A DNA stretch of 64,000 nt from Megamerina dolium (lineage: Eukaryota > Arthropoda > Insecta > Diptera > Megamerinidae): contig OY978526.1 of assembly GCA_963854835.1 (NCBI GenBank), positions 580,001 to 644,000 on the forward strand. Reading direction: 5' to 3'. The stretch's first letter is position 1, and every line of letters begins with the position of its first letter. Of this stretch, positions 1 to 10,999 are shown in pieces. The position numbers and the translations under genes were made by a program. The notes beneath the pieces are model-generated. The model was not told the origin of the DNA and ran no database searches. It was given only the letters and a program-made list of their open reading frames with translations.

Positions 1-16
1 TATATATACGTATATG

Positions 17-49
<33 letters not shown>

Positions 50-56
50 GTATATG

Positions 57-97
<41 letters not shown>

Positions 98-126
98 GTA
101 TATGTATATATATATATACGTATATG

Positions 127-158
<32 letters not shown>

Positions 159-241
159 CGTGTATGTATATATATATATATATATACGTATATGTATATA
201 TATATATATACGTATATGTATATATATATGTATATATATAC

Positions 242-282
<41 letters not shown>

Positions 283-290
283 TATAAAAT
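1..290. repeat. AT-rich microsatellite, interrupted (TA)n with ACGTATATGTA variants
   Basis: This is an almost uninterrupted alternating TA tract, broken by recurring variant blocks such as TACGTATATGTATA. The Tyr/Ile-rich open frames it produces on both strands are artefacts of the dinucleotide repeat, not genes. It runs off the left edge of the window. Confidence 0.97.
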
Positions 291-1348
291 ATACATATCT
301 AATATAAAAAAAATGCCGAACAATATCATATCGAACATTTCTTAAATATTTTGGTGAGGTGAGACATTAAAACACACAAAAGCAGCAAAAAAAATACATA
401 GTACACGGTCCATTCAAGTAATCTAAATGAAAGCTTTTGGCAAAATTCGTTGACCTTAAAATCTTTGAGGAAGCCCTCATAATAAAATATGAAAATTATA
501 TAAGGTGACTTCATACCATGCTCGTTAGTTTGTAGTTGTTTATGTGTATTTTTGGAAATTCGGCAATTTTCCAAAACCAGAAAACACAAAAAACTACCAA
601 GTAACGGGCTAACGAAGTAACAGGTTTGACGTGAACTCACCTATTATATAAATTAATATTATTTTCACAGTACTATTAAACGAATGAAAATCTTTGCATT
701 CATCAATTTCCGATTTTTGCCACAAGTATTATTTTTGAATAAAGCAAACAAAAATAAAAACGATTCAAATTTTACGCTGAACTGTTGTGTGGAAAATAAG
801 GTAACATGAAAATACATTATGAAACATGAGAAGAGTTAATATTATTACTGAATCAAATTGTGCTAATTAATAGAGTTGCGAATACAATTTTAAAGTGAAA
901 CAGGAAAAAATAATTAAGGAAATATGTGTGAGCGCCGCTTTGCGCCCTTTTAAATAGTGACAATAACGAAAAATAACATGTTTATATTGTAACCTATACA
1001 ATCAGAATCCACTGTGCTGTTTACTCTACCTCTCGCTCTCAGATATTATTTAAAATTAAAAAAAAAGGTTGAGCTAAACAGCACATGTTGAGCTGATAGG
1101 GACTCCCTGTGTATTATCAAGCAACGTATTCTCTAAACAAATTGCAACACATTAAAAAGAGCAAATAAAAGAAAAAAAAAAACAACAAAATCAAAAGTGT
1201 TTCTCATGTATTTTTGGAATGTGTCTCTTGTTTTCCTCATAACAATTAAAGTGGCCGTTGGATAACGATCGGTACTATAAACACTGGTGAGTCAAGAGAG
1301 GCATTTTTATTGACTACAGCAGATAATATATAAATATATACATGTACG
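291..1348. other. Non-coding interval, nothing recognised
   Basis: AT-rich sequence without a convincing ORF, splice-linked exon or terminal inverted repeat. The longest open frame, on the minus strand at 326-640, has no recognisable motif. It could be intron or intergenic DNA. Confidence 0.5.
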
Positions 1349-1530
1349 TTAGGGTGGTCCTTAAAAACACATGAAATATTTTCTAGTCTCACCCCCTCAA
1401 TCGGTAATACCAAAATAATAATACCAAAGATACCACATAGAAGTTTCTGTCCCCATTGGAGACGGTTAAGACGTGTCGCACAGGGGTCAAAATTCAGACT
1501 CTTTAACCGTCTCCAATCGGGGCCAAAATT
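1349..1530. repeat. Dispersed repeat with hairpin (TTAGGGTGGTCCTTAAAA family), copy 1
   Basis: The sequence begins TTAGGGTGGTCCTTAAAA and contains CTCAATCGGTAATACCA. The same order recurs at 18391-18700. Positions 1451-1470 and 1501-1522 form an imperfect hairpin whose arms read GGAGACGGTTAAG and its complement. It is probably part of a non-autonomous transposon. No coding capacity is seen. Confidence 0.6.
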
Positions 1531-1552
1531 TACATCATTGTTATACTACTTC

Positions 1553-2106
1553 CAAAATTAGCTGTTCGAAATAATAAGAACAAGGAGGAAAAGAAAAAAT
1601 TTGAATATTCAAAACAGATCTACTTCTTAAAAATATTAATAACATTTAACAATTAAAATCCATCCATAAAATATTTCTCCATACACTCCTTAACTCATTG
1701 GCAAAATTTGTTGCAAACTGAAGCATTTTTTTTTGTTCAATGAATCTGTTTCAATAATGTCCCCATTCTGAGTTTCCTTCCGTTAAGGTTGACATCTATG
1801 TCGCTTTCTAACAGCTGATGCAGAATTTAGCAGCTCCAATTCACTTTTGATTTGTATTAACGCCAGAAAATATTGCTTTTTATTAAGGCACTAATATTGC
1901 TCTCTCGGGAAGTGCAATTTTTGCCCTTTCCCATTTTTACAAAATATTCAAAACTATTTGCTGAACAACTTTTTTAAATGAGTGTGCAGTAACTGCTAAG
2001 AGTCTCTTTGACGTAAATTGCTAAAATTACAGTGATTCCCCGTTTTAAATAATAAGAGAAATTGAAAAAACTAATTTTTTCTTATTATTTCGAACAGCTA
2101 ATTTTG
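1553..2106. mobile_element. TIR element (MITE-like), 554 bp
   Basis: A perfect 28-bp inverted repeat, CAAAATTAGCTGTTCGAAAT followed by AATAAGAA, lies at 1553-1580 and, inverted, at 2079-2106. Less perfect similarity continues outwards (TTATACTACTTC against the complement of AAGTATAATAA). The interior has no ORF. Length and structure fit a miniature inverted-repeat element; the superfamily is unclear because no clean target duplication is visible. Confidence 0.65.
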
Positions 2107-2239
2107 CAAGTATAATAACAAGATAAAATTGAAGAACAGAGATACATTTTCTGGTTTTTCTTCTACATTTATTACATAAATATATAAGTAATGAAAATAT
2201 CTGATTGAAGTTTTCGAAAATTAAACACTTATACTACTT

Positions 2240-2760
2240 TTAAATCGTTCACCCAAGTTCTTATATATGTTCGATGGGATTGAGCTCTAGACTTTGAGAT
2301 CGTTAAATACTCACGGCGTTTTGATCAAAAACTGTTTCGAAGTTTTGTGGTACGCTTAGGGACAAAATAATTGCATATTTTCTTCAGCTCATGATAGCAT
2401 TACATTCTCCAATATATCAACGTATTATTTATTTATGCTTTCTACAATACCATGAATTGGGCCAACACCGTTCCACGAATAATATCTCCAAACAAAAATA
2501 GATTCGCCCCTGTACTTAAATATTGGCTAAGTATATAAGGAACAAGTATTTTGTATTTGGGCGCCGGACGCATAGTCTGCCGTCGAGACCAAAGCGATTT
2601 TTTTTTCTCCTCTGTCTACGATACATATTTCTATTGGTTTATCTCCCAACTACCATATGTTTTAGCGAACTTAATGCCCGAGTCTTCCGTGAAATTCAGC
2701 TTTCACCAAACGACGCACTGTGTACTTTTTCGTGCCTCTGAGTGTTCATAAGTCTGTAAC
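2240..2760 (-). pseudogene. Tc1-like transposase fossil
   Basis: Read on the minus strand and across frames, this stretch gives remnants typical of the catalytic half of Tc1-family transposases: a segment resembling the glycine-rich block before the second catalytic Asp, then AEENMQLFCPKRT, then LELNPIEH, the usual context of the catalytic Glu. Several frameshifts and stops interrupt it, so it is dead. The terminal repeats were not located. The family call rests on motif order only. Confidence 0.55.
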
Positions 2761-3566
2761 TTTTGAACGGCTTCTTTTTTTCTTTGGGGCGGGTTTTTGC
2801 AAATAGATGTTAAATGATGTAGGCCTTAGAATTTGTATATTTCATGTATTTAGGCAGGGTGTTTTAAAAATTTGAAAATTATGAGAATGGTTAACTAAAT
2901 TTTTTTAAACTAATGAGTTTATAAGGCTCCATTAAATTGGATTTATCATATCCAAAAAATACATATATAAGTGGGTCAAATTAATAATATAAGTTGATTT
3001 ATGTTACCTTGTTATCACCAGTTCTACTATGTCAACATGTCCGTCCGTGTATTATTTTGTTGGCTTTTTCGCACGATAGATTTTGTATGGGTTAAGATAT
3101 GGAGCTAAAATTTGGGTCGCGAACTAATATTCCATAAATGAATACTTTGAAAAAAATGTGTAGATATGTACAAAGCTTGTACAAATACGTAGCTTATTAT
3201 GTTATAACGACAATTTATTTCACTAATAGTTAATAGTTATTTCACAAGTTTTAATTTGCTAATTTTTTTCTGTGTGTGAACTAATAAGAGGACCATAACC
3301 ATTGTCATAAATCTAAATTTCGAGACTTTCTACTCATTATTCTCCTGTGGATTAGCCAGAAGTGTTTATATTCTCTATTTTTTATTATTGAGCCTCCTCT
3401 GGTAACTCACCTGTAGGAAAAAAAAATCGTATTTTATTATATTCTTCACATGAACCAAGGGTTTGTTATAGGCATTTCCAGCTTCCATATAATTTAGTAT
3501 CTAGATCCACATTTTCTAAAGCATTCATATTAAATTTCTCTGCGTCGATTACTTGACAACAATTTA

Positions 3567-3946
3567 AGTTAGGTTATGTGGCTGCCCTCTTTCTGAGAGG
3601 ACACACTTAGGCCAGAAGTGCCCATTGTGCTACCACCGAGCTTCTCTTCCAATACTGTTGTGCGTGTTAAATTTGGACAGCATTAGAAGGGACCTACTTA
3701 TATTAGCCGGTTCCGAACGGCAGAACCCTTGTGACATTACTTTAACTTAGTTTTGTCACAGAGCTCTTTAAGAAGCATTTTTGGCAAATTGTTACTGCCG
3801 GAAAAATTGCCAATTCTTGCCGGCAGGTGGGTACCGATCGAAAGAAAAATCTTTTCGATATCAAATTTTGTTATGTTTCAGCCGGGGATTGAACCCACGA
3901 CCTACAGATCAAAAGGCCAACGCACTAACCACTGAGCTACGCACCC
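3567..3946 (-). mobile_element. tRNA-derived SINE, copy A
   Basis: On the minus strand the element starts GTGGGTGCGTAGCTCAGTGG, with pol III box A (TAGCTCAGTGG) and box B (GGTTCAATCCC-like) spaced as in tRNA. It continues into the body shared with the copies at 43.9, 52.4 and 63.5 kb. A 16-bp target duplication with one mismatch flanks it: ACTTGACAACAATTTA at 3551-3566 and ACTTGATAACAATTTA at 3947-3962. Its 3' end (left side) carries a different segment from the other copies, so it may be a variant subfamily. Confidence 0.85.
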
Positions 3947-4263
3947 ACTTGATAACAATTTACAGCAATTAGAATTTTTTGGAAACGTTTCAGTAAATTC
4001 TCATTTGTTATTTTCGCTGTCGTAGTTATATTATTGAATAAGCGCCTAGCCATTATTGCTGTTGCTTAAGCCTGGCTTAGGAAAATCTATAAGCAAATCA
4101 GTTTGATTTTTAAATTCATTCTGAATCCTTTGTTTTTCTTCTGCCCTAATAATATTTTTGATTTTTTTTTTCATTTAAAGTCTTCAGAGCCGAGAACTCT
4201 TGTTTAAAATTTCAAATAATATGCTGCTTTAAGGGAATGCTCCATAAATCGAATAGGTCGTTT

Positions 4264-4423
4264 ATAGCAACCAAACTTCGATTGCGTTGCCAGTTGCCAA
4301 AGTGATATTAGTGATGGCAATTAGCAACTAAAATCGCCAATTTCAGTTGCTACAGAGTGCTTATATTGGCAACTGCACATTTGTGGTTGCTAGCTGGCAA
4401 CGCAATTGAAGTTTGGTTGCTAT
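4264..4423. mobile_element. 160-bp foldback/MITE element
   Basis: Terminal inverted repeats of 30 bp with one mismatch (ATAGCAACCAAACTTCGATT... at 4264-4293 and its complement at 4394-4423) enclose about 100 bp containing further partial copies of GTTGCCA/TGGCAAC. There is no coding capacity. It could extrude as a near-complete hairpin. Confidence 0.75.
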
Positions 4424-4689
4424 CTATAACACTGTAGGGAAATGTTTAAGTTTTGAAATATCACATCTAAACGACCGAACATGTAGACTTGTACTTGGGC
4501 TGTAAATTTTCAGACAAACTGTATCACCTCAAAATTTTGAGATATTTAGTGGGGCAGATTTAGTACAATGGAAATAAATTTCTCGTCGTTTATAATTGAA
4601 CATCTATTTAAATGCTGTAAAATTGCACATTATGTTTTTCTTTCAGTAATATTTTTTATTTTTGTTACTTTGTATACACAGATTTTGAT

Positions 4690-5182
4690 TTCAAATTTTC
4701 TTAACTAATTTAATTTTGATGGCTGGTCTGGAACAACCCATGCTTTTCTACGTTTAGGATTGCCGTATCCACTTTTCATAATCCTTGAAGATTTTATGCA
4801 AAAAAATATTTCTTTTGAACGGAGAACGCAAATTTATGCAGATATCAACTCAATTTTTATTTTCTTCAGTTAACTCTTGAGGAACACATTTTCCTTCCTT
4901 CTGGAACTTTCCCATTGCATGCAATCGAACTGAAATCGCTTGTTGAGTTACTCCCAATTGTTCTGCAAGTTCTTTTTCAGTTTGACATGGATTTTCAACA
5001 AGCAAACTTTGAATTTCTTCGTCCATAACATTTTTGGGAGCACATGTACGTGAATCATCCTCAAGACAAAAATTATTGTCACGCAATCTTGCAAACCATC
5101 TTTGTATCGTTCTAAGATTCACATAATTTTTACCCAAAGTCGAATTAATAAATTTCACAGCTTCAGCGGTACTTTTTTTCAT
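4690..5182 (-). pseudogene. mariner-family transposase, N-terminal half
   Basis: The clean minus-strand ORF (5182-4850) encodes about 110 residues with the bipartite helix-turn-helix of mariner transposases. A first part contains NLRTIQRWFARLR (residues ~21-33), and a second contains EKELAEQLGVTQQAISVRLH, the DNA-binding helix pair. Downstream (to about 4690), after frameshifts, come HKIFKDYEKWIR and a stretch resembling the block around the first catalytic Asp, but with that Asp context altered. The catalytic D2 and D3 region is absent. It is a 3'-truncated, inactive copy. The subfamily differs from the mariner at 8.8-10.8 kb. Confidence 0.8.
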
Positions 5183-5239
5183 TTAAAAACAATAAACTAA
5201 AATGGGGTGAATGTTGCTTTTCGACATCCGTCTCTTATA

Positions 5240-6110
5240 AATTTTTATTACACACTAAATGACAGCTTGTAAACGAGTGAATCTTTCTTATTTATAATTT
5301 ACTACAAGATAAGATATAGGACTTATATATTTTCCTATACCTAAAAGCCTTAAGGTGACTTTTTTCAACGATAATTAACTCTTAACGGATCAATAAGCCC
5401 TATAAGCGGCATTGCACTTTTATTTTATTATTTTTATTACTATTGCTGTTGATATAATTACTAGTCACGCGTTGAGTTTTTTTTCTGCTTATTATCTATG
5501 TTCCGTTATCTTTGTCGTTTTTTGGATCTGCACTTTTGTGTTATTCGATAACAAATTCAGTTTTGTTTTGATTTTTCAAGAGAGCGTACACATTTCATGT
5601 GTTGTTTTACAAAATTTAGTTTATAATAAATTATTTTGTTTAAAACCGTTTAAAAAATTTCCTTCCAAATTCTGCAAGATAATGCAGAATGGTAACAATA
5701 ATCTCAATGATAGCAATAGTGAGGAAATAGCTGGACCTGGGTTAAGGGTTAAATTTTCTGTCGCGTGAACTTTTATATTAGAACAGAAAAATAAAAGTTC
5801 AAGTCCAACTGTTTCGAAAAGTAGAAAAAATATGTCATAGAAATGTTTTTCTGGTTCAAAAAATAAAACTATAACTGGCACTTCTTACCTTTTTTGTTTC
5901 TCAGATACATCCCTGCGCTATTAATTTTTTATTCATTGATTTATTTCTAAACAGTGTTCAGTTCACAACAACAGTTGCATGTAGTTAAATGTGATTAGAA
6001 GGTTATCATATCTAAATCAAACTTTATTAACTGGTTAGTCAAGGAATAGTATTAAATTGAAAAATTCAAGATAGACAAGCTAACCAACGGTTAGTTAATC
6101 ATCACTAAGG
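5240..6110. other. Non-coding interval, nothing recognised
   Basis: AT-rich DNA. Overlapping open frames on both strands (5412-5768 plus, 5621-5881 minus) are composed of hydrophobic, AT-driven codons and match no domain I know. Confidence 0.4.
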
Positions 6111-6140
6111 GCCGTTTTCTCATCTGCCTGTTATCCTTAT

Positions 6141-6303
6141 CGAGCCGGTAAAAGTTAACGGGCACATTTGCTGCCGGCTGTTAAATTTTATTATAACAAA
6201 TACACAGCTAACGTTTATCGGTTCGATAAGGCGTGCTAGCGTTATTGGTGTTAGAAGTTTCAACAGGCAGCAAATACGTCAGTTAACTTTTCGGTTCAAT
6301 CGG
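6141..6303. mobile_element. Short imperfect inverted-repeat element
   Basis: CGAGCCGGTAAAAGTTAACG... at 6141-6175 pairs imperfectly with the segment at 6266-6303 (both end in TTTGCTGCC when read inward). The interior holds further partial repeats of the same words (GTTAAATTTTATTATAAC, ATCGGTTCGATAAGG). It looks like a decayed foldback element; the boundaries are approximate. Confidence 0.4.
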
Positions 6304-8029
6304 GCCCACTAGTAGCGTTTTCCTTTCTCGACCAAAAATTAAAGATATTGGTTAAATTCTTATTTTTTAACCCAAGCATTGTGTTGCAGAACAGATATTT
6401 TAAAAATATAGTTAGTTAACGCGGGAATTTTTGTTTTTGGTCGGCATCACTGACTATTTTTGCGACATTTGTTTTGATTATTCATGTTCGGCTGCTATTT
6501 GAAATTTCAAATTGAATATTTTCAGTCATAGCTGGTTAAATTCACAAATTTTCGTAAGATTCGTAATGTTCCATTAAAATCTTTTTTTTATACATACGTA
6601 TTTTTCTTTTACACATGTAGGAAAAGACATGTACGTACTTATTTCCGATAACACACGTTTTAAATTTGTCTTTTTTTTTAAGCCTAAACTTCTACGAAAG
6701 GTTTTACCAATTCGCACTTAATAATTTCTTCACCATTTCTTTACACTATTAGGCAATATCAGCTTTTATTCAAGGTATTAGACCAAACCAATTTTTATGA
6801 GATTGAGGCATAAGTAAAAAGTATTTTTTTGATTTTCGAAGTTAGCCTTCGAAATCGAGAAATGTGCCATCGAGGTTCGAAATTGGACCTTTATTGAAAT
6901 TATTTTTAATTGTTGTATGTAAATAACTGAAGAAATAAAAACATGGATGTGTTCCGCCTTTTCCTCTTATTTAAATGGTATATAACTTTTTTTGTGGAGA
7001 CATATTAAAGGTCATATAAGAGGTCAAAGGTCAAATCGTCGAAAAATTAAAAACCGTATATTTAAAAAAACAACCGATTTTTCTTCTGATATACATATAT
7101 ATTTTGTGTAAAAATTTGAGAAGAAACAGTTAAAGGAAAGAAGTACCAATTTTTTGTTATAAAAAAAAATATTTTAAACAAAAAAAAAAAATACTAATTA
7201 GTAATACAATTAAATACTTTATTAATATAAAACAGAAAATTACCTTTAATTTGATATATAAATTGTTATGTAAAAAATCAAAATACATTGTATTTTTATA
7301 TTTTTGAATCCTCATCAGTACTTATATGCACTAAGGTGGATGACTCCACATACAATACAAAAAAATGTTCAGAATTTCACTCCTAGTTTGAAAGATTGTG
7401 TTGAAAGGTTCCTAGGACAGAAAAAAAAATTGTTTCTTAACCCTTTTAGAACCGCGAAAATAGTATTTTTATCATAGCATAGTTGTTGATTGTCCGATTT
7501 TTAAAATGACATGTTGTTTTGGCATCGAACGAACTCCTGAAATAATAAATTCAGTTCTAGTTCTACTCTTCTAATCAAAAATATTCCCATCATAAAATTA
7601 AAGCCCTTCGAAAACCAATAAACCGTCCTTTTTGAAGTATAAACCTAACTCCAAAACTAAAGGAATAATAACAAAATCGATTTTTTTTTAAAGAGGGGAA
7701 AGCATCGAGGGCCTTAAAATTTTCTCTTTGTCCGTTTGTTTAACTAGTAAGAACCTCAGTCGCTTGGTCGGAAAACAAATTGAGGAAAAGTTGCTCATAT
7801 GTCATATTGTCGTAATCGTCCGTTCTTGTTGTCATTTAAATAATTTAATGATGCCGCAAAAACGTGTCTCAGAAATATATTTCCTAAGCTATCATATGCT
7901 AAAAGTGACACTGGTTAGTATGTTAATTATATCTGTATTGTAGATTGTATTTTATACACATCTATGTGTATACAATTTTCGATATTTTTAACGGTCCGAA
8001 CATTCGCCAAATGTTAAGAAGTTAAGACT

Positions 8030-8195
8030 TTACTAAAGCATTAGATGGCAATGTTACGATTGCATGAAGTGCATTAAAGGTAGTTATCCCGAGGTTCTTG
8101 GCAAACACCGTCATGCAAATTTCCGTGGATATGTAAATAACCTGATGAAAGCGTTTTGTAAAGCGCGTGTTCATATGTCGCTAAGAGTAATATAC
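8030..8195 (+). pseudogene. Possible FLYWCH-like zinc-finger remnant
   Basis: One frame reads SIRWQCYDCMKC at 8037-8072, followed by a His-x-His (KHRH) about twelve residues later and by FCKARV near 8155. FLYWCH fingers have the order W-x-C ... C ... H-x-H and are carried by some insect Mutator-like transposons. The spacing here is short, and an in-frame stop lies just upstream. It sits between the inverted arms of the 6774-10974 element, so it could be a relic of its transposase. The evidence is weak. Confidence 0.3.
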
Positions 8196-9146
8196 ATTTA
8201 ATGCATGCTCATCTTGACTGGTTACAGAGACAACTCTCAATCGAATCTGATGAACAGGGAGAACGCTCTCATCCAATTGTTCCAATGGAGACCCAGTATC
8301 AGACATGATGGCTGATATATGTTGGTAGCTAAAGATCACTAACGAAAACTTGGACGAAGACGGCCTTGATGGTGAATACTACATTGGTATGGTGAAGGTG
8401 AAGAAAAACATGTCATACTAATTTATAATTTTTTAAGCGTTAACATATGCAGCTCTGTTAGAAGTAAGGTAAAAGTATATGTAACGGAAGTCTATGGCAC
8501 ATAAAAATATAAAAACACCATGGGTTTTGTTTACATAACAAGATATATATCAAATTAAAGGTGATTTTTTTTCAAATAAAATATTCATTTGTATTACTCA
8601 GTGGTAAATTTTTTTGTTTAAAATATTTTTTTTTTAATCGGTTTTTTTTTTCTTTAAGTGTTTTTGCTTGAATTTTTATATACAAAGTATAAAAGTATGC
8701 ATATCAGAAGAAGTATGAATTTAAATACCTTTATGATACCTATATACTTTTCCCAGCGGTATTCTATAGCTTCGATACCCTGTTTATAGTATGAACTGTC
8801 TAGCTCATAAATAGCCATCTATCGCAGACTCCACTTCTTCATTGTTTGCAAATCTTCTACCACCAAGCCATTTTTCAAATTTGGATATAGAAAATAATCC
8901 GAAGAAGCTAAATCTGGCGAATAAGGTGCCTGCTGAAGCAATTCGAGCTTTAGCTCATTGATTTAGCCATCGCAAAATCGGATGTGTGAACTGGTGCATT
9001 GTCTTGATGAAACACCACTTTCTTTAATTTCATCACTTAAACGCTGCAACAAATTCACATAATACTCGCCGTTTTTCCTTTTTGAAGATAATCAATAAAA
9101 ATTATCCAACGTGCATCCCAAAAACAGAAGCCATAACCTTGCCTGC

Positions 9147-10170
9147 TTACTGAATGGGGATGCTACGAACAATTCCACCAGTGGAGGAGATTGCCCGATA
9201 ACTCCAATTACAGATGATAGTGTTGATGTTCCACCACCCGGATGAAAGCATGCCTGATGATTGGAGGCTCATTGTTCTCTGTCCGGTACATAAAAAACGA
9301 GACGTCAACTACCTTGGAATAAGTCTCCTGAGCATCGCATACAAGGCTCTATCGAGCGTACTGTGCGAAAGGCTGAAGCCTATACTCAGCAACCTAATTG
9401 GACCTTATCAGTGTGGCTTCAGACCTGGTAAATGCACCATCGACCAGATTTTCACACTGCGCCAAATCCTGGAGAAGACCCAAGAAAAACAGATCGACAC
9501 ACCACCTACTTGTTGATTATAAAGCCGCTTTCGACAATGTCTGAGTTCGGTATTCCTGCAAAGCTCATTCGATTTTGTAAAATGACACTGCATAACTCCT
9601 GTTATGCAGTGAAAATTGGGAAGGACCTCTCCGCACAATTTAGTACCGAACGGGGTTTCAGACAAGGTAATTCGTTGTCGTGCGACTTTTCCAATCTTAT
9701 TATGGAGAAAATAATACGAGCTGCTGATCTACGACATAATGGCACTATCTTCAATAAAAGTATCATGCTGTTAGCGTTTGCCGACGATATTGACATAATC
9801 GGCATGAACACGCGAGTAATCAGTGCAGCATTCTCAGAGTTGGAAATAGAGTCACGTCGGATGGGTCTTACGGTGAACGAGGGCAAGACGAAGTATCTAG
9901 TGTCAACAAACAAAGAGTCCCGGCGTCTTGGACAGCACGTCACTGTTGACAACTACGCTTTTGAAGTAGTAAGGGACTTTGTCTATCTTGGAACCAGCAT
10001 CAACAACTGTAATGACGTCAGCCTGGATATCATGCGAAGAGGAAGACCTAACCTCCGGTGGAAAGGCCAAGTACTGGATACTAACTGGATACAGAGATAG
10101 CTGGCGAAGCATGTTATTTTCGGCCTACATCGATATTCGTTTGTTATGGCCACATAACTAAGTAAGTAAG
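9147..10170 (+). mobile_element. RTE-like non-LTR retrotransposon, 5'-truncated and internally deleted, inserted in mariner
   Basis: The insertion is bounded by a perfect 13-bp target duplication, TAACCTTGCCTGC, at 9134-9146 and 10171-10183, which splits the mariner. Its 3' end is a TAAG-type microsatellite tail (AACTAAGTAAGTAAG). The reverse transcriptase is recognisable: YQCGFRPGKCTIDQIFTLRQ (finger motif), GFRQGNSLSCDFSNLI, and FADDIDIIG in place of the catalytic FADD box. Compared with the copy at 27.75-29.33 kb it lacks several internal segments, including the stretch between VPPP and DESMPDDW and about 0.4 kb before GRPNLRWK. It is non-functional. Confidence 0.88.
9214..10100 (+). pseudogene. 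Reverse transcriptase fragment of the RTE-like element
   Basis: Two overlapping frames (9214-9516 and 9432-10100) encode the palm and thumb of a non-LTR reverse transcriptase, with the FADD catalytic pair in FADDIDIIGMNTR near position 9780 and the C-terminal GRPNLRWKGQ motif. A frameshift near 9510 separates the finger region from the palm. The closest relatives I recognise are insect RTE-type endonuclease-reverse transcriptases, often annotated as craniofacial development protein 2-like. It is dead because of the frameshift and deletions. Confidence 0.8.
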
Positions 10171-10999
10171 TAACCTTGCCTGCAGATGGAAATGTCTTCG
10201 CCTCCTTTGGACAAGATTCTGCCCTTTCAGTCCACTGTTTCGACTACTCCTTTGTCTCAGGTGTGAAGTGGTGGACCCATGTCTCATCCATGGTAAAAAA
10301 TCTTCACAACGTTGTTTTTGTTCTATTGTGAGCAAAACGCGGCATCCATCTTGCACACAGCTTTTTCATCTCCAAATTTTCGGTCAATATACGATGTATA
10401 ACACTTTTTGAAATGCCTGTAAATTTACCTAGCTTTTGTGGCTTTTCTTAACCGTTTCTGGCGTGGTCGACCACTACGGTGTTTGTCTTCGCAGCTCATA
10501 CAACATCGTTTAACCATAGTAGAATCTAGTTCGGCTTTAATATTCGTTGGACTGAGGCCCTTCAAATGAAAGTATTGAATTACATAACGGTTACCAATTT
10601 TTTCCATGTTTACAAATTTACTGAGGTCGTTAACTTTCGATGCCTCCAAAAAAAATACTAAACAACGTGACGCCTTGAAACTTAAAACATATGTTGCCAC
10701 TTTTCACCAAAGTAATTTTTTTCAAACTACTGCCGCCATCTATATGTCAGGTTGGGTAGTTCTAGAACCGCCCTCGTAAGTCTGAACAAAAATGTTATAT
10801 ACCATTTAAATAACAGGAAAAGGCATACAATAATTAAAAATAATTGCAGTAAAGATCAAATTTCCAACTTCGAAGGCACATTTCTCGATTTCGGAAGCAA
10901 ACTTCGAAAAACGGAGAAATTACTTTTTTACTTATGTCTCAACCGCTTAAACAAATTAGTTTGGTCCAATACCCAGCTTTAATGTGTTATTGAAAATAT

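Larger units (their letters stand above)
8755..10776 (-). mobile_element. mariner element, 5' portion intact at right end, split by a retrotransposon
   Basis: Two pieces (8755-9146 and 10171-10776) of one minus-strand mariner. The right end carries the terminal sequence CGAGGGCGGTTCTAGAACTA (as complement) ending at 10776, next to TA. On the minus strand the transposase reads DETWVHHFTPETK, the first catalytic block, in the 10171-10300 piece, then the APVHTSDF and PYSPDLASSDYF-like blocks in the 8755-9146 piece. Stops (for example after PETKE) and frameshifts make it inactive. The left terminus is missing. Its second copy is at 52.8-53.5 kb. Confidence 0.8.
6774..10974. mobile_element. Long-inverted-repeat DNA transposon, interrupted by a mariner
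   Basis: About 200 bp at 6774-6985 recur inverted at 10777-10974 (shared words TTCGAAATCGAGAAATGTGCC and TTATTTAAATGGTATATAAC). A further inverted pair continues inward at ~7075-7270 and ~8536-8660 (AATATTTTAAACAAAAAAA, ACCTTTAATTTGATATATA). The right arm is split by the mariner at 8755-10776. Without that insertion the element is about 2.2 kb with inverted repeats near 0.5 kb. Flanking AGCTTTTAT (6761-6769) and AGCTTTAAT (10975-10983) are a possible 9-bp target duplication, which would suit a Mutator-like element. The superfamily is inferred. Confidence 0.6.

Noticed and set aside
14..345. Tyr/Ile-rich open frames in all phases
   Set aside because: They are translations of a TA dinucleotide repeat; the same artefact recurs at 13.6, 49.4, 51.3, 53.5 and 54.3 kb.
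5412..5881. Hydrophobic ORFs resembling membrane proteins
   Set aside because: Phe/Ile/Leu-rich AT-driven frames overlap on both strands, with no start context, splice support or recognised domain.
9408..9952. Minus-strand ORFs across the 9.4-9.95 kb region
   Set aside because: They are antisense to the reverse transcriptase, which has recognisable motifs on the plus strand. The same applies at 28.2-29.3 kb.
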